DNA from: Maridesulfovibrio salexigens DSM 2638
GTDB lineage: Bacteria > Desulfobacterota > Desulfovibrionia > Desulfovibrionales > Desulfovibrionaceae
Length of the DNA stretch: 64,000 nucleotides
Direction of reading: 5' to 3'
Assembly (NCBI RefSeq): GCF_000023445.1
Contig: NC_012881.1
Span: forward strand, 1,369,501-1,433,500
Below, one piece after another: positions 1 through 8,733 of this stretch (position 1 is its first letter; each line of letters begins with the position of its first letter). The position numbers were made by a program, and so were the translations under genes. The notes under the pieces are model-generated. The model ran no database searches. It saw only the letters and a program-made list of their open reading frames with translations, and had not been told where the DNA came from.

Positions 1-731
1 TAAATAATCCATTCGCCGGAACAATTTTCAAGCATTCGGTTACGTTGCGCTGAGAAGTCAGCATCAAGCGGATGACAGATATTTATAATCTCTGCCCGGT
101 GAAATTTCTGAAGATCAGAGATAGAGGCTGGCTCAGCACAATCCCATACCAGAACAATTTCAGTTATCCATTCAGGAAAATTTTTGATGAAATCTTCGAG
201 CTCGGGTTCGTCAGGACTGAGAATTGCTGCTGCAGAAATTCTGCTACCTGAATCCTGCGTTGGATAGTCAATTTTTTTGCAGCCGGAAAAGATCTTTTGC
301 AGGTTTTGATGTTTGCTCTTGCTATTGCCATCCAGCGCAGGATTGAGAATCAGGTGTGAATTTGCAGCGGAGTAACCATTTTGGATCAGCAGCAATAGCA
401 TGGCCCAGATTGATGAATCTGTCAGCAGAATACAGTTTTCGTGCGATTGATTAAAACTGTTTAGATTTAGATTTCGAATATGCTCAGGATATAGATCACA
501 GATCAATAGTTCTTGTTCAGCCGTTTTGTTTTCCGCCAGTGCCTTTCCCAGCAAACCATCCCCAGCGCCGAAAAGTATGAGAGCTTTAGTCTTGCGCCGC
601 GATGCGAAACGCAGGTGTTTTTGGGCTGTTTCTTCAGGTGATGCCGAAACGTCTTTCAATTCTTCCAACTGCTGACCTGAAAGTTTGTAGGTTAAAATTT
701 GTTCCGAGTATAAATCGAAGATGTGAGTCAT
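1..731 (-). CDS. Glycosyltransferase family 2-like protein, 3' end outside window
   Basis: An open frame starts at ATG 731 and stays open to the left edge (243 codons), so the stop lies outside the window. The first 170 residues or so contain a Rossmann-like segment with a LILFGAGDGLLGKAL motif. The last residues visible, HPLDADFSAQRNRMLENCSG, match the donor-binding start of family 2 (SunS/WaaE-like) glycosyltransferases, where a YLDADE motif usually follows just beyond the edge. It starts 3 bases after the stop of the family 4 glycosyltransferase, so the two are probably translationally coupled. Their position beside the filament genes suggests flagellin or surface glycosylation; that is inference. 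Confidence 0.75.
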   Translation of the reverse strand, partial: MTHIFDLYSEQILTYKLSGQQLEELKDVSASPEETAQKHLRFASRRKTKALILFGAGDGLLGKALAENKTAEQELLICDLYPEHIRNLNLNSFNQSHENCILLTDSSIWAMLLLLIQNGYSAANSHLILNPALDGNSKSKHQNLQKIFSGCKKIDYPTQDSGSRISAAAILSPDEPELEDFIKNFPEWITEIVLVWDCAEPASISDLQKFHRAEIINICHPLDADFSAQRNRMLENCSGEWII

Positions 732-734
732 GGC

Positions 735-1820
735 TTAAATGGCCTTTTTCATTTTGAGCAGGTCCAGATAAATATTGCCAAGTTTAAAGGCAATGTCTTG
801 TGCCCGGAATAGTTTTGCCGCTTTAGCACGGCCGTTTTCACCCATTTTACGTGCTTCCTTTGGATTGGTTAACAAAAAGCGGATGTATTGTGCAAATTCC
901 AGTGCATTATGAGCAACAAAACCGGTTTCACCATGATCGACAAGTTCTAATTGTGCGTTATCCCGCATCTCTTTGCTGGGATGGGTTATGACGGGAAGTC
1001 CGGCAGCCATAGCCTCAGCAATTACCAGCCCGAAGGACTCGCCCGTGTCGTTGGCATGGACCAGAAAGCTGATTGAATTGAGGAATTCGGCAATCTCGCT
1101 GTCAGTCAGCACCGGCGGGAGGAAATTGACTAAACTTTCCAGATTGTGATCAGCCACATATTTTTCAGCATCCGGTATTCCACCGATGATCCGGTATTGG
1201 AATGGAGTTATCTGCTGATTTTTTATCTTTTCTTTCAGGATGGGTAGAAAATCAAGTGCAAGTATTGACCATTTACCTTTGTCTGCCCGGGAAATTCTTC
1301 CGAATGAATCAGCAGGTATTTCCCGGTCGTGAGGGCATTTATCCAGAAAAAAATCAGTATCAACAGGATTGTACAGTACGGAGTATTTCGGTTCCACCGT
1401 AGGTATGGAATTAACAGCTGCATATCGCTTTGCACAGAAATTGGAAACAAAAAGGTGGCGGTCAATCAGTTCCCCTTCAGGACTGGGGTCATGATGTCCG
1501 AACACATTTGTTTCAACCAAAAGGGGAGTTTTGGCTAATTTAAAAGGGCGCAGAGACCCCGGTTCGGCCCAGCCTGCACGATGGATATGGACCACTTGCG
1601 GCTGAAATTTATGGAGGACGGAGAGCAGATCAGTTCCTACAAAGGTCTCTATTCCCTGCTCCCGGATAAGTTTTCCCCGTGGTCCGTTTGCGGGAGAGTA
1701 GGTCGCAGTGTGAAAAATTTTCCTGTCCAGATTGACAGCAAATGATTGCATGACTTTTTCAGTGCCTCCCAAACCAAGCGATGGGGAGACCTGAAGTACC
1801 CTTATTCTGTTTTTTTCCAT
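735..1820 (-). CDS. Glycosyltransferase family 4 (GT-B fold)
   Basis: The protein of about 361 residues opens with a Rossmann strand and a GLGGTEKV loop, as in GT4 enzymes that transfer sugars from nucleotide-sugar donors. A C-terminal GESFGLVIAEAMAAGLPVI segment carries the E-x7-E donor-binding motif of the family. I chose ATG 1820 because family members begin just before the first strand; GTG 1844 is in frame and possible, and neither has a clear ribosome-binding site. It lies downstream of the fliS terminator and 3 bases upstream of the next glycosyltransferase gene. A role in glycosylating flagellin or another surface glycan fits the neighbourhood but is not shown by the sequence. Confidence 0.85.
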   Translation of the reverse strand: MEKNRIRVLQVSPSLGLGGTEKVMQSFAVNLDRKIFHTATYSPANGPRGKLIREQGIETFVGTDLLSVLHKFQPQVVHIHRAGWAEPGSLRPFKLAKTPLLVETNVFGHHDPSPEGELIDRHLFVSNFCAKRYAAVNSIPTVEPKYSVLYNPVDTDFFLDKCPHDREIPADSFGRISRADKGKWSILALDFLPILKEKIKNQQITPFQYRIIGGIPDAEKYVADHNLESLVNFLPPVLTDSEIAEFLNSISFLVHANDTGESFGLVIAEAMAAGLPVITHPSKEMRDNAQLELVDHGETGFVAHNALEFAQYIRFLLTNPKEARKMGENGRAKAAKLFRAQDIAFKLGNIYLDLLKMKKAI

Positions 1821-1885
1821 GATAGAAATAGATGACAGATACACGGTGCTAAGTAAAGAGGGGCTTTCCTATCTTGCTTTAATTC

Positions 1886-1915
1886 ATAAAAAAGCCCCTG
1901 CCGAAGCAGGGGCTT
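1886..1915 (-). terminator. Intrinsic terminator after fliS
   Basis: A 10-bp perfect stem (1892-1901 with 1906-1915) has, on the minus strand, a C(UUCG)G tetraloop and is followed by a run of T. It ends the fliD-fliS unit. Confidence 0.9.
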
Positions 1916-1954
1916 GTCTTATCAAATTAGCCGGAGCAAATTACAGTTAATTTG

Positions 1955-2497
1955 TTATGCTCCGCCTCCGTATGCGTTTGCAGCTTTTTTCAAGCGCAGG
2001 GCGTTGGGGGCGGGGATGTTCTGGGTTTTGGGCATTCCGTAACCTGCATCGTTTACAAAACTGCGGTTCACGTTGGTTGTGCCACTGTTTGCAGTCGCAG
2101 CTGTCTGCAGGGGAACTGCAGCCTGAGCTTCTGCTGTGGGGATAATTTCCCGGTATGCGGAAGCAATGCCGTCGATAATCTTGATTACTTCATCAAGTTT
2201 TTCCGTATCCATTTTCAGGTTGGCCTGCAGCAGTCTGGTATTACAATAAATATAGAGCTTGCTGAGGTTTTCTGCCAGTTCTCCGCCTTTTTCCTTGTTC
2301 AGGCTGGCGGTAAGTTCAGAAATAACTTCAATGGCTTTGGATATAAGAATCCCTTTCGCAGCATAGTCTTTCTCATTAATTTTCACTTTTGCCTGCTTCA
2401 TGAATTTGATTGCAGCATCATAAAGCATGATGAGAAGTTCACCCTTGGAAGTGGTATGGACCTGAGTTGAAAGGTATGCTTGAGCGGCTTTGTGCAT
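1955..2497 (-). CDS. fliS: Flagellar export chaperone FliS with C-terminal extension
   Basis: FliS binds the C-terminus of newly made flagellin in the cytoplasm, keeps it unpolymerised and hands it to the flagellar export gate. The first 125 residues have the family pattern: AAQAYLSTQVHTTSKGELLIMLYDAAIKF near the start, then four helices with an NEKDYAAKG turn. At 180 residues it is some 50 longer than usual. The extra C-terminus is rich in Ala, Thr, Asn and Pro and looks disordered. A strong AGGAGG site precedes ATG 2497. It lies 79 bases downstream of fliD and is probably co-transcribed from the fliD sigma-54 promoter. Confidence 0.93.
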   Translation of the reverse strand: MHKAAQAYLSTQVHTTSKGELLIMLYDAAIKFMKQAKVKINEKDYAAKGILISKAIEVISELTASLNKEKGGELAENLSKLYIYCNTRLLQANLKMDTEKLDEVIKIIDGIASAYREIIPTAEAQAAVPLQTAATANSGTTNVNRSFVNDAGYGMPKTQNIPAPNALRLKKAANAYGGGA

Positions 2498-2576
2498 ATA
2501 TTTGCTCCTCCTGACTTACTGATCGGCAAGCTTTTTAGAAAACCTTAGACTGTTTTTTGATTTATTTTGAATTTAG

Positions 2577-4310
2577 CTAGCCTTTCATCAGCTGGGTCAC
2601 ACTGGCAGTCAACTGTGCAGATTTACCCTGATAGTTTCCAAGTAAGGCATCAAGTCTGGCGTATTTTTCTGTAAGCATACGTTTTTTAAGTGCAATTCGG
2701 TCTTCTTCAGATTCGATTTTTTTATCAATATTCCGCATGATGGTATCATAGTTGTCCTGAAGAATCTCAAGAGGACCGCTCTCACCGGTCATATCTTCAA
2801 GAGCCTCAACCATCTCGCCTGTCTTGCCAAGCTTGAGGTGGACGTTGATTGCATCGGAAGCGTCACTATTGGAGTTACCGTAAACTCCATCTGCACGGTT
2901 TTCTACTCGGATAGCCATACCAGCTGCGTCAGTGCCACCTGCACCGGTAATCTGCCAGTTGGCGGCATCGACCAAAGCGGTTTGGCCGTTAATTGTTGCG
3001 GAAATTATCTGGCCGCCGGAAACTTCGTATTGAACATTATAGTCACCGGCTTTGGTTGTTCCGTTAATGTGCGAAACATACTGAACATTGGGGGAGTCAC
3101 TGACCCCTTCATAGTTTGCGGCAAAGAGCATCGCCACAGACATAGGGTCGGCGTCAAGCGCTTCGTTGAGCTTCTCAGTATCAAGCTCCAGCAAACCCAT
3201 GTTAGCGCCGCCACTATCTGCATTGGTCAGAATTCCAAGCTGAGAAAGGGCAGAGTAGCGGTCGCCGGTAAAATCGCCGTTGGGGAGTTCTTCATACCAG
3301 CTGAAGCCTATGCCCTTACTGGCAATAATATCCTTCATCCGCTGGCCGACAAGCAGTTCAACCCCGTAGTTACCTGTTAGGATCGAGCCTTTTGCTGAAT
3401 CCGAAGATGTTGTTACCGAGGTCAGGTCTTTGATCATCTGTCGGATTTCATTGTTCTGATCGACAAATTTCTGGACATTTTCTTTCATGCCCTCTTTGTC
3501 GGTAACAATGCCTATCGCGGTGGTCTGCCCTGCTGCGTTGGTATTCTTCAGGTTAAGGGTTACCCCGTCGATAACGTCACTGATGGTGTTGGTATCGCGT
3601 TCTATCCAGTCACCTGGAGCAGGAGGGTAGCCGTCAACTTTAATCTGAGAGTTTACAGCATTCTGGGTTTCATCAAAATCATTCTTGGTGAAGACCATGC
3701 CAACAGTATTGTCGATGGTCACCTGATTGTCCGCTCCGAGATCAAGTCCGTATATTTGCAGGTGGTAGCTGGTTCCATCGTTGATGGTGGTCGCCCTGAT
3801 TTTCTCTCTGGAGTCAACATGAGAGTTGATCAGGTTTACGAAACCCTGAAGTGATGTTCCCGCACTGATGTTGCTCAGGGTGATGGTTTCGGAACCATAC
3901 GTAAAAGTGAACTCACCTGTGGAACTGAAAATTGATTCTGTCAGGCTTGAAACACCTGAGTCAGTTACATGAATATCGTTAGTAGCAAGCTGGCCGATTT
4001 CAATTGCATGGGAAGAAACCAGAGCTTCGGCAGAAGCCGTGGCGGTAAGAGTCCCGGAATCTGAAGTGGTTACGGTCTTGCTCATGAACTCATCAAGAGT
4101 ATCCATGGACTTGAGCGTAGTTTGCAGACCGAGGAGAGCGGTGTTCAGTTCCTGAAATTTTTCAACTTTATCGCTCCATGAGCTTTTCCAGCTTTCGAGT
4201 CTATTAATATGAACTCGCTCAAGCTTAATCAGCCCGTCGATAAGAGACTGGAAGTCGGTTCCGGAACCGAGTCCGGTAAAGTTGATATTTCCTGAGGTGT
4301 AATCTGACAT
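2577..4310 (-). CDS. fliD: Flagellar filament cap protein FliD
   Basis: FliD caps the growing filament outside the cell and folds flagellin subunits into place. The 577-residue protein has the FliD N-terminal pattern (ITFTGLGSGTD-like, here INFTGLGSGTDFQSLIDGLI) and a C-terminal coiled-coil domain (residues about 505-570) ending in TASVTQLMKG. The variable middle is the exposed plate. The start is ATG 4310 with GGAG 7 bases upstream. A sigma-54 promoter lies about 50 bases upstream, and fliS follows. The arrangement fliC/fliD/fliS is the usual filament-assembly group. Confidence 0.95.
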   Translation of the reverse strand: MSDYTSGNINFTGLGSGTDFQSLIDGLIKLERVHINRLESWKSSWSDKVEKFQELNTALLGLQTTLKSMDTLDEFMSKTVTTSDSGTLTATASAEALVSSHAIEIGQLATNDIHVTDSGVSSLTESIFSSTGEFTFTYGSETITLSNISAGTSLQGFVNLINSHVDSREKIRATTINDGTSYHLQIYGLDLGADNQVTIDNTVGMVFTKNDFDETQNAVNSQIKVDGYPPAPGDWIERDTNTISDVIDGVTLNLKNTNAAGQTTAIGIVTDKEGMKENVQKFVDQNNEIRQMIKDLTSVTTSSDSAKGSILTGNYGVELLVGQRMKDIIASKGIGFSWYEELPNGDFTGDRYSALSQLGILTNADSGGANMGLLELDTEKLNEALDADPMSVAMLFAANYEGVSDSPNVQYVSHINGTTKAGDYNVQYEVSGGQIISATINGQTALVDAANWQITGAGGTDAAGMAIRVENRADGVYGNSNSDASDAINVHLKLGKTGEMVEALEDMTGESGPLEILQDNYDTIMRNIDKKIESEEDRIALKKRMLTEKYARLDALLGNYQGKSAQLTASVTQLMKG

Positions 4311-4359
4311 AATAATCTCCGGGAATTTTTTTCCCTGGTTCTATTCTCACCTCATCCGA

Positions 4360-4375
4360 TGCAATCAGGATGCCA
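4360..4375 (-). promoter_or_regulatory. Sigma-54 (RpoN) promoter of fliD-fliS
   Basis: The minus strand reads TGGCATCCTGATTGCA, which matches the TGGCAC-N5-TTGCA -24/-12 consensus with the required GG-N10-GC spacing. Transcription would start near 4348, giving a leader of about 37 bases before the fliD start. Middle flagellar genes are typically RpoN-dependent. Confidence 0.8.
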
Positions 4376-4435
4376 AACGTTAACGATTGATTAAGTTATG
4401 TTAATGGTTCTGGAGTGCTTAGTTTCAGTTAAGCT

Positions 4436-4470
4436 GAAAGCCGGAACCGGTTGGACCGGGCCCGGCTTTC
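4436..4470 (-). terminator. Hairpin after flagellin gene, likely terminator
   Basis: A 9-bp stem (4436-4444 with 4462-4470) with further pairing inside lies 47 bases beyond the flagellin stop. There is no good T run after it on the minus strand, so it may stabilise the abundant flagellin mRNA 3' end rather than act as a classical terminator. Confidence 0.5.
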
Positions 4471-4516
4471 CTCTTAAGTCTGACTTGGTCAGAATGCTTT
4501 ATGCTGCGCCGGTTTA

Positions 4517-5389
4517 TTAACCGATAAGCTGCATTGCCATTCTGGGCATGCTGTTAGCCTGCGAGAGCATAGCCACTGCGGACTGGGTCAGGATCTGGTT
4601 ACGGGTGAACTCAGTCATTTCAGTTGCAACGTCAACGTCGGAGATGCGGGATTCCGCAGCCTGAACGTTTTCTGCCTGGATAGACAGGTTGGTAATGGTG
4701 TTTTCCAGTCTGTTCTGGAGAGCACCGAGGTTCGCGCGGATCTTATCCTTGGAGATAATAGCCTTGTTCAGCTTATCCAGAGATTCCTGCGCCAGAGCCT
4801 GAGTAGAAATGGAGTTGTTTGCCGCAATCCCAACACCAAGTGCTGATGCTGTGGAAGTGCCAATGGAAACATAGTAGTAGTCTTCTGCTGAGTCGTTAGC
4901 AGTACCAAAGTGAACCTTGATCTTACCAGAAGACTCTAAGCCGGCTCCACTGTGGGTTCCGGATACGTTACCATTAAGCAGGTGAATGCCGTTAAAGTCA
5001 GTAGCATTCGCAATACGGGTAATTTCTGAAGCCATTGCCTGATATTCGGAGTCGATGATCAGACGCTGGTCAGAGTTGTAGGTACCGGTTGCGGCCTGAG
5101 TTGCAAGTTCCTTCATACGAATGAGCTTTTCATCAATAACACCGAGAGCGCCGTCAGCGGTCTGGATCATTGAAATTGCATCGTTGGCGTTACGGATACC
5201 CTGGTTGAGTGACTTGATGTCAGCGCGCATAAGTTCGCGAATTGCGAGGCCTGCAGCATCGTCAGCCGCGGTTCCAACGCGAAGACCTGAAGACAGGCGA
5301 CGGGTTGATACACCGAGGTTACCATATGATTCTTGCAAGTTGCGCGAGGCATTCATCGCCATCAAGTTGTGGTTAATTACTAAAGACAT
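4517..5389 (-). CDS. fliC: Flagellin
   Basis: This is the filament subunit, exported through the flagellar channel and polymerised under the FliD cap. The 290-residue sequence has the conserved N-terminal D0/D1 helices (LVINHNLMAMNASRNL, LSSGLRVGTAADDAAGLAI) and C-terminal D1/D0 helices (NLSIQAENVQAAESRISDVD, ending MAMQLIG). The short central part is the only variable, surface-exposed piece. A strong AAGGAGG precedes ATG 5389, and a sigma-28 promoter lies about 100 bases upstream. The adjacent glycosyltransferases may modify the central domain; that is inference. Confidence 0.97.
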   Translation of the reverse strand: MSLVINHNLMAMNASRNLQESYGNLGVSTRRLSSGLRVGTAADDAAGLAIRELMRADIKSLNQGIRNANDAISMIQTADGALGVIDEKLIRMKELATQAATGTYNSDQRLIIDSEYQAMASEITRIANATDFNGIHLLNGNVSGTHSGAGLESSGKIKVHFGTANDSAEDYYYVSIGTSTASALGVGIAANNSISTQALAQESLDKLNKAIISKDKIRANLGALQNRLENTITNLSIQAENVQAAESRISDVDVATEMTEFTRNQILTQSAVAMLSQANSMPRMAMQLIG

Positions 5390-5485
5390 GTTTTCCTCCT
5401 TGAAAAGTGATCTTTGGCTTCCTTGCCAAAAACATTGCCTTGGAACAAAAGGTTCACAAAGCGGTACTGGTCCTTCGTGCCTACC

Positions 5486-5512
5486 TGATCGTCTGAAACA
5501 TAGATTACTTTA
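5486..5512 (-). promoter_or_regulatory. Sigma-28 (FliA) promoter of flagellin
   Basis: On the minus strand TAAA (5509-5512) is followed after exactly 15 bases by GACGATCA (5486-5493), 6 of 8 matches to the GCCGATAA -10 element. Late flagellar genes use this promoter class. The leader would be about 90 bases. Confidence 0.75.
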
Positions 5513-5545
5513 GGGTTTGGAGGATTTTTTTATTTATTTAATAAA

Positions 5546-5575
5546 AAAAGGGACCTCCGTTTATGGAGATCCCTT
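5546..5575 (-). terminator. Intrinsic terminator after tsaB
   Basis: A long stem (AAAGGGA with TCCCTTT plus an inner CTCC/GGAG with one mismatch) is followed on the minus strand by seven T. It closes the cdsA-dxr-rseP-tsaB unit and separates it from the flagellin promoter. Confidence 0.85.
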
Positions 5576-5604
5576 TAGTGAATATTAAATTTTATAAAAA
5601 TTAA

Positions 5605-6408
5605 TTAACGGGGCGTAATGTTCTTGAGTCGTTCTTTTGCCATTTCAAGGGAAATTCCACTTTTTTTGGTTATGGCTTCAAGGTTTTCCTCTGCATCTGA
5701 GCCGCGTAAATACATGGGCATCGGCATTGTGTCTGAATATTCGGCATGCGCCGCTGCTTCAATTACATCTTGTTCGGTAGGAATGTTGAATCTTTCCGGC
5801 ATGGCTGAATATTGGGAATGTTCAGCCAGAAACTCGTCAAAGAAAGCTTTGTTTTTGATCAGTCCACTACCGAGAAGAGCAGCCTGCTTCTGTTTATATG
5901 AAAGGATTACTTTTACTGCTTCCTGAACTGGAACCGGAAGTGGCGGGGTAATGGCAGTCAAATGACCATTGTCAGTGATTGCTTCAAAGCCTTGCAGGTA
6001 TACCTGCATTCTCCGTGAATGGGTGACCGCCCATACGGGCATTCCACTTACAAGAGCTCCTCCTTTTGCGAGTATCGGCAGGTAATCCAGAGCAGCTACG
6101 GGACAACCGCTTCCGGCGGAAATGCCTGCTGCGGCAGCAAAGGTAAGGCGGAGCCCGGTGAAGCTTCCTGGTCCTGCGGTAATGGCAATTCGGGTGATAT
6201 CTCTGGCTTCGTATCCAAAGAGATTCAGGGAATCCCGAACAGACGGGAGCATAAAGTTGACCGAACGTCCCGGTACAACCAGTTTTTTGGCTTCCAGTAA
6301 GGAGAATGCTTCTTCATCTTCTTCCCGGCGGGCCAGTATTATCTGTAATGTTTCCTCCGTGCCGTTAATCGCCAGCAGGAGTTCTTCTTTTTCTGTTGTA
6401 AAAGTCAT
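5605..6408 (-). CDS. tsaB: tRNA threonylcarbamoyladenosine biosynthesis protein TsaB
   Basis: TsaB is the scaffold partner of TsaD in the complex that adds threonylcarbamoyl to A37 of ANN-decoding tRNAs. The 267-residue protein has the ASKHA-fold signatures of the family: an N-terminal LLAINGTEETL strand pair and the ITAGPGSFTGLRLTFAAAAG motif near residues 86-105. ATG 6408 directly abuts the rseP stop at 6409, so translation is probably coupled. It is the last gene of the isoprenoid/lipid operon; a terminator follows. Confidence 0.9.
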   Translation of the reverse strand: MTFTTEKEELLLAINGTEETLQIILARREEDEEAFSLLEAKKLVVPGRSVNFMLPSVRDSLNLFGYEARDITRIAITAGPGSFTGLRLTFAAAAGISAGSGCPVAALDYLPILAKGGALVSGMPVWAVTHSRRMQVYLQGFEAITDNGHLTAITPPLPVPVQEAVKVILSYKQKQAALLGSGLIKNKAFFDEFLAEHSQYSAMPERFNIPTEQDVIEAAAHAEYSDTMPMPMYLRGSDAEENLEAITKKSGISLEMAKERLKNITPR

Positions 6409-7476
6409 TTATTTTAATGCTTCTCGGGTCAGGTCATTGATAATGGCAAAAGCCATGAGGCAGAGCAGGAAAATCAAGCCTATTTTGGTTGCTACAGCCT
6501 GAAGTTTTTCATTCAGGGGGCGGCGCATTACTGTTTCAAGGCTGAAGAAGAGTAAGTGACCGCCATCAAGTACCGGTATGGGTAACAGGTTGAGCAGACC
6601 GAGGTTGATGCTGATGAATGCTGTGAACTGGAGCAGTTCCAGCAGGCCGCGTTCGGACTGTTGTTTGATGGCTTGCGCAATCATGATAGGTCCGCCGATG
6701 GAATCCATAGGCACGACCCGTTCAACCATTTTAACGATACTTGTGCAGATCAGTTTGGTGACGTTCCATGTTTGCTCTGCAGCAGCTACAGCACCATCGA
6801 TTCCGTTCATTTCTATTGTTTTGGAATCGCCGGAAGCTACAATGCCGACCACAGGTCTGCGGATAGTTTCACCAAAAATGTTTTTAAGTTCTTGAACCTG
6901 CGGCTTAATTGCAATCTCTTTGGTGCTGCCGTCTCTTTCAATAACAAAATTAAGGGTGTCGGACTGACTGCTCTGGATTGTCTCAGCAAGATCGGACCAA
7001 AAGATAATATTGTGTCCTTGGATAGAAAGGACGTTATCTCCGACTTCTATTCCGGCATGCAGGGCCGGGCTGTCCGGCTGTAATTTACCTACTGTGGGGG
7101 CAAGTCCCATCTGGCCGTTGCTGATGATGATTCCCCAGAAAATAACCCATGCAAGGACAAAGTTGAATAAAGGACCGGCGGCAACCACGATCATGCGGTG
7201 CCACGGGGGACGGTTCATGAAAAGTTCTTTATCATTGAATCCGTTGTCTTCGGTCATGTCCCGTTCTTCACCGGCAAGACTTACGTATCCGCCAAGAGGG
7301 ATCAGGGAAAGGCGGTAGTTGGTGGCTCCCCATGTGAAACCGGCCAGCCTTGGGCCGAAGCCCAGTGAAAAAGTCTTCACACCGATGCCGAGCATACGGG
7401 CTGCAAGGAAATGGCCAAGTTCATGGAAAAAGATCAGTCCGCCGAGGACCAGAATAAAATCAACTATCCAAGACAT
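6409..7476 (-). CDS. rseP: RseP-type site-2 zinc metalloprotease
   Basis: This inner-membrane protease cleaves within the membrane, typically anti-sigma factors or leftover signal peptides. The zinc motif HELGH is at residues 18-22 in the first membrane helix. The second family motif, NLLPIPVLDGGH, lies near residue 295, and a PDZ domain sits between (around residues 125-210). Four membrane segments are visible, and the length of 355 fits the family. It lies between dxr and tsaB, a common order. The cdsA-dxr-rseP linkage is widely conserved in bacteria. Confidence 0.94.
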   Translation of the reverse strand: MSWIVDFILVLGGLIFFHELGHFLAARMLGIGVKTFSLGFGPRLAGFTWGATNYRLSLIPLGGYVSLAGEERDMTEDNGFNDKELFMNRPPWHRMIVVAAGPLFNFVLAWVIFWGIIISNGQMGLAPTVGKLQPDSPALHAGIEVGDNVLSIQGHNIIFWSDLAETIQSSQSDTLNFVIERDGSTKEIAIKPQVQELKNIFGETIRRPVVGIVASGDSKTIEMNGIDGAVAAAEQTWNVTKLICTSIVKMVERVVPMDSIGGPIMIAQAIKQQSERGLLELLQFTAFISINLGLLNLLPIPVLDGGHLLFFSLETVMRRPLNEKLQAVATKIGLIFLLCLMAFAIINDLTREALK

Positions 7477-7485
7477 AAATTTTCC

Positions 7486-8688
7486 TTAGACGATGGATTC
7501 CATCACATCTCGTCTGGTTTTGATATCCAGTTCAAGGACTGCTCCAGCTTCGCTTACATCACATCCGGCATGGCTTTCCAGTGCCTTGCCGATAATGGCC
7601 GGAATGTCCAGAAAGCGGATCTTTTCTTTCAGGAAAAGGTCGACCGCTACTTCATTTGCTGCGTTGAGGACAATAGGATGACTCTGTCCGGCTGAGAAAG
7701 AATCCGCTGCATGTTTCAGGCAGGGGAAGACTTCAAGATCCGGCTTTTCAAAGGTCAGGGTGCCTACCTCTGCGAGGTTCAGCTGTTTGAGCTTCAAGGG
7801 GACGCGCTGGGGGAAGCACATGCAGAAAGCAATGGGGATCTGCATGTCCGGTACGCCAAGGTGTCCAAGCTGTGAACCGTCCACATACTCAACCAAAGAG
7901 TGGATTATGGACTGGGGGTGAACCACAACATCCACCTGTTCCGGCGGCAGGCCGTAGAGGTGGCAGGCTTCAATGAATTCCAGCCCCTTATTCATGAGGG
8001 TTGCGGAATCAATGCTGATTTTTGCGCCCATGTCCCAGTTGGGGTGGGCCAGAGCCTGTTCGCGTGTTACTGTTTCGAGAAATTCTTTTGATTTGCCACG
8101 GAACGGTCCGCCGGAAGCTGTCAGAATAAGTCTGCTTACTTCTTCGCCATCGTGTCCGGCAAGCCCCTGAAAAAGTGCGTTATGCTCAGAGTCTACCGGA
8201 AGGATGGTTGCACCGGTGCGGTGGCATTCATCGCGGATGATATGGCCGCCGAGCACAAGGGATTCCTTGTTTGCAAGAGCTATCATTTTTCCTTTCTTGG
8301 CAGCGGCAAGAGTGGGCTCAAAACCTGCGGCCCCGACAATGGATGAAAGGACAACAGACACTTCTTCCAGTTCAGCAAGGGTGATGTAAGCGGAAGGCCC
8401 GGTCAGGATTTCCGGTTTGTAATCAGCAGGAAGCAGGCTTTTCAGTTCAGCAGCAGCTTCATCGTTAAGTACAGCCAGGTACTGGGGGCGATGTTTAATA
8501 GCCTGCTCTGCCAGCAGCTTTGCATTTCTTGCTCCGGCAAGGGCGGTTACCTTGAAAAGATCCGGGTGCTGCTCAATTACCTTAAGGGTGCTGGTTCCGA
8601 TAGAGCCGGTGCTGCCCAGAATGGAAATTGATCTGGGGAAATCCGGTAATGTCGCTTTTGCCGGCCATGGGGAAATATATGTTTGCAA
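7486..8688 (-). CDS. dxr: 1-deoxy-D-xylulose-5-phosphate reductoisomerase
   Basis: Dxr (IspC) converts DXP to 2-C-methylerythritol 4-phosphate with NADPH, the committed step of the non-mevalonate isoprenoid pathway. The NADPH loop ILGSTGSIGTSTL lies near residues 23-35. LANKESLVLGG, the metal-binding region LPVDSEHNALFQ and STLMNKGLEFIEA are all intact in the 400-residue protein. The start is TTG 8688, which gives a sensible length though the ribosome-binding site is weak. The gene supplies precursors for undecaprenyl phosphate, made by the uppS product some 7 kb upstream. Confidence 0.95.
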   Translation of the reverse strand: MQTYISPWPAKATLPDFPRSISILGSTGSIGTSTLKVIEQHPDLFKVTALAGARNAKLLAEQAIKHRPQYLAVLNDEAAAELKSLLPADYKPEILTGPSAYITLAELEEVSVVLSSIVGAAGFEPTLAAAKKGKMIALANKESLVLGGHIIRDECHRTGATILPVDSEHNALFQGLAGHDGEEVSRLILTASGGPFRGKSKEFLETVTREQALAHPNWDMGAKISIDSATLMNKGLEFIEACHLYGLPPEQVDVVVHPQSIIHSLVEYVDGSQLGHLGVPDMQIPIAFCMCFPQRVPLKLKQLNLAEVGTLTFEKPDLEVFPCLKHAADSFSAGQSHPIVLNAANEVAVDLFLKEKIRFLDIPAIIGKALESHAGCDVSEAGAVLELDIKTRRDVMESIV

Positions 8689-8733
8689 GTCTTTATATCC
8701 GTCTGTTTTGTGGGCTTTGGAGCAAGTCCCGGT

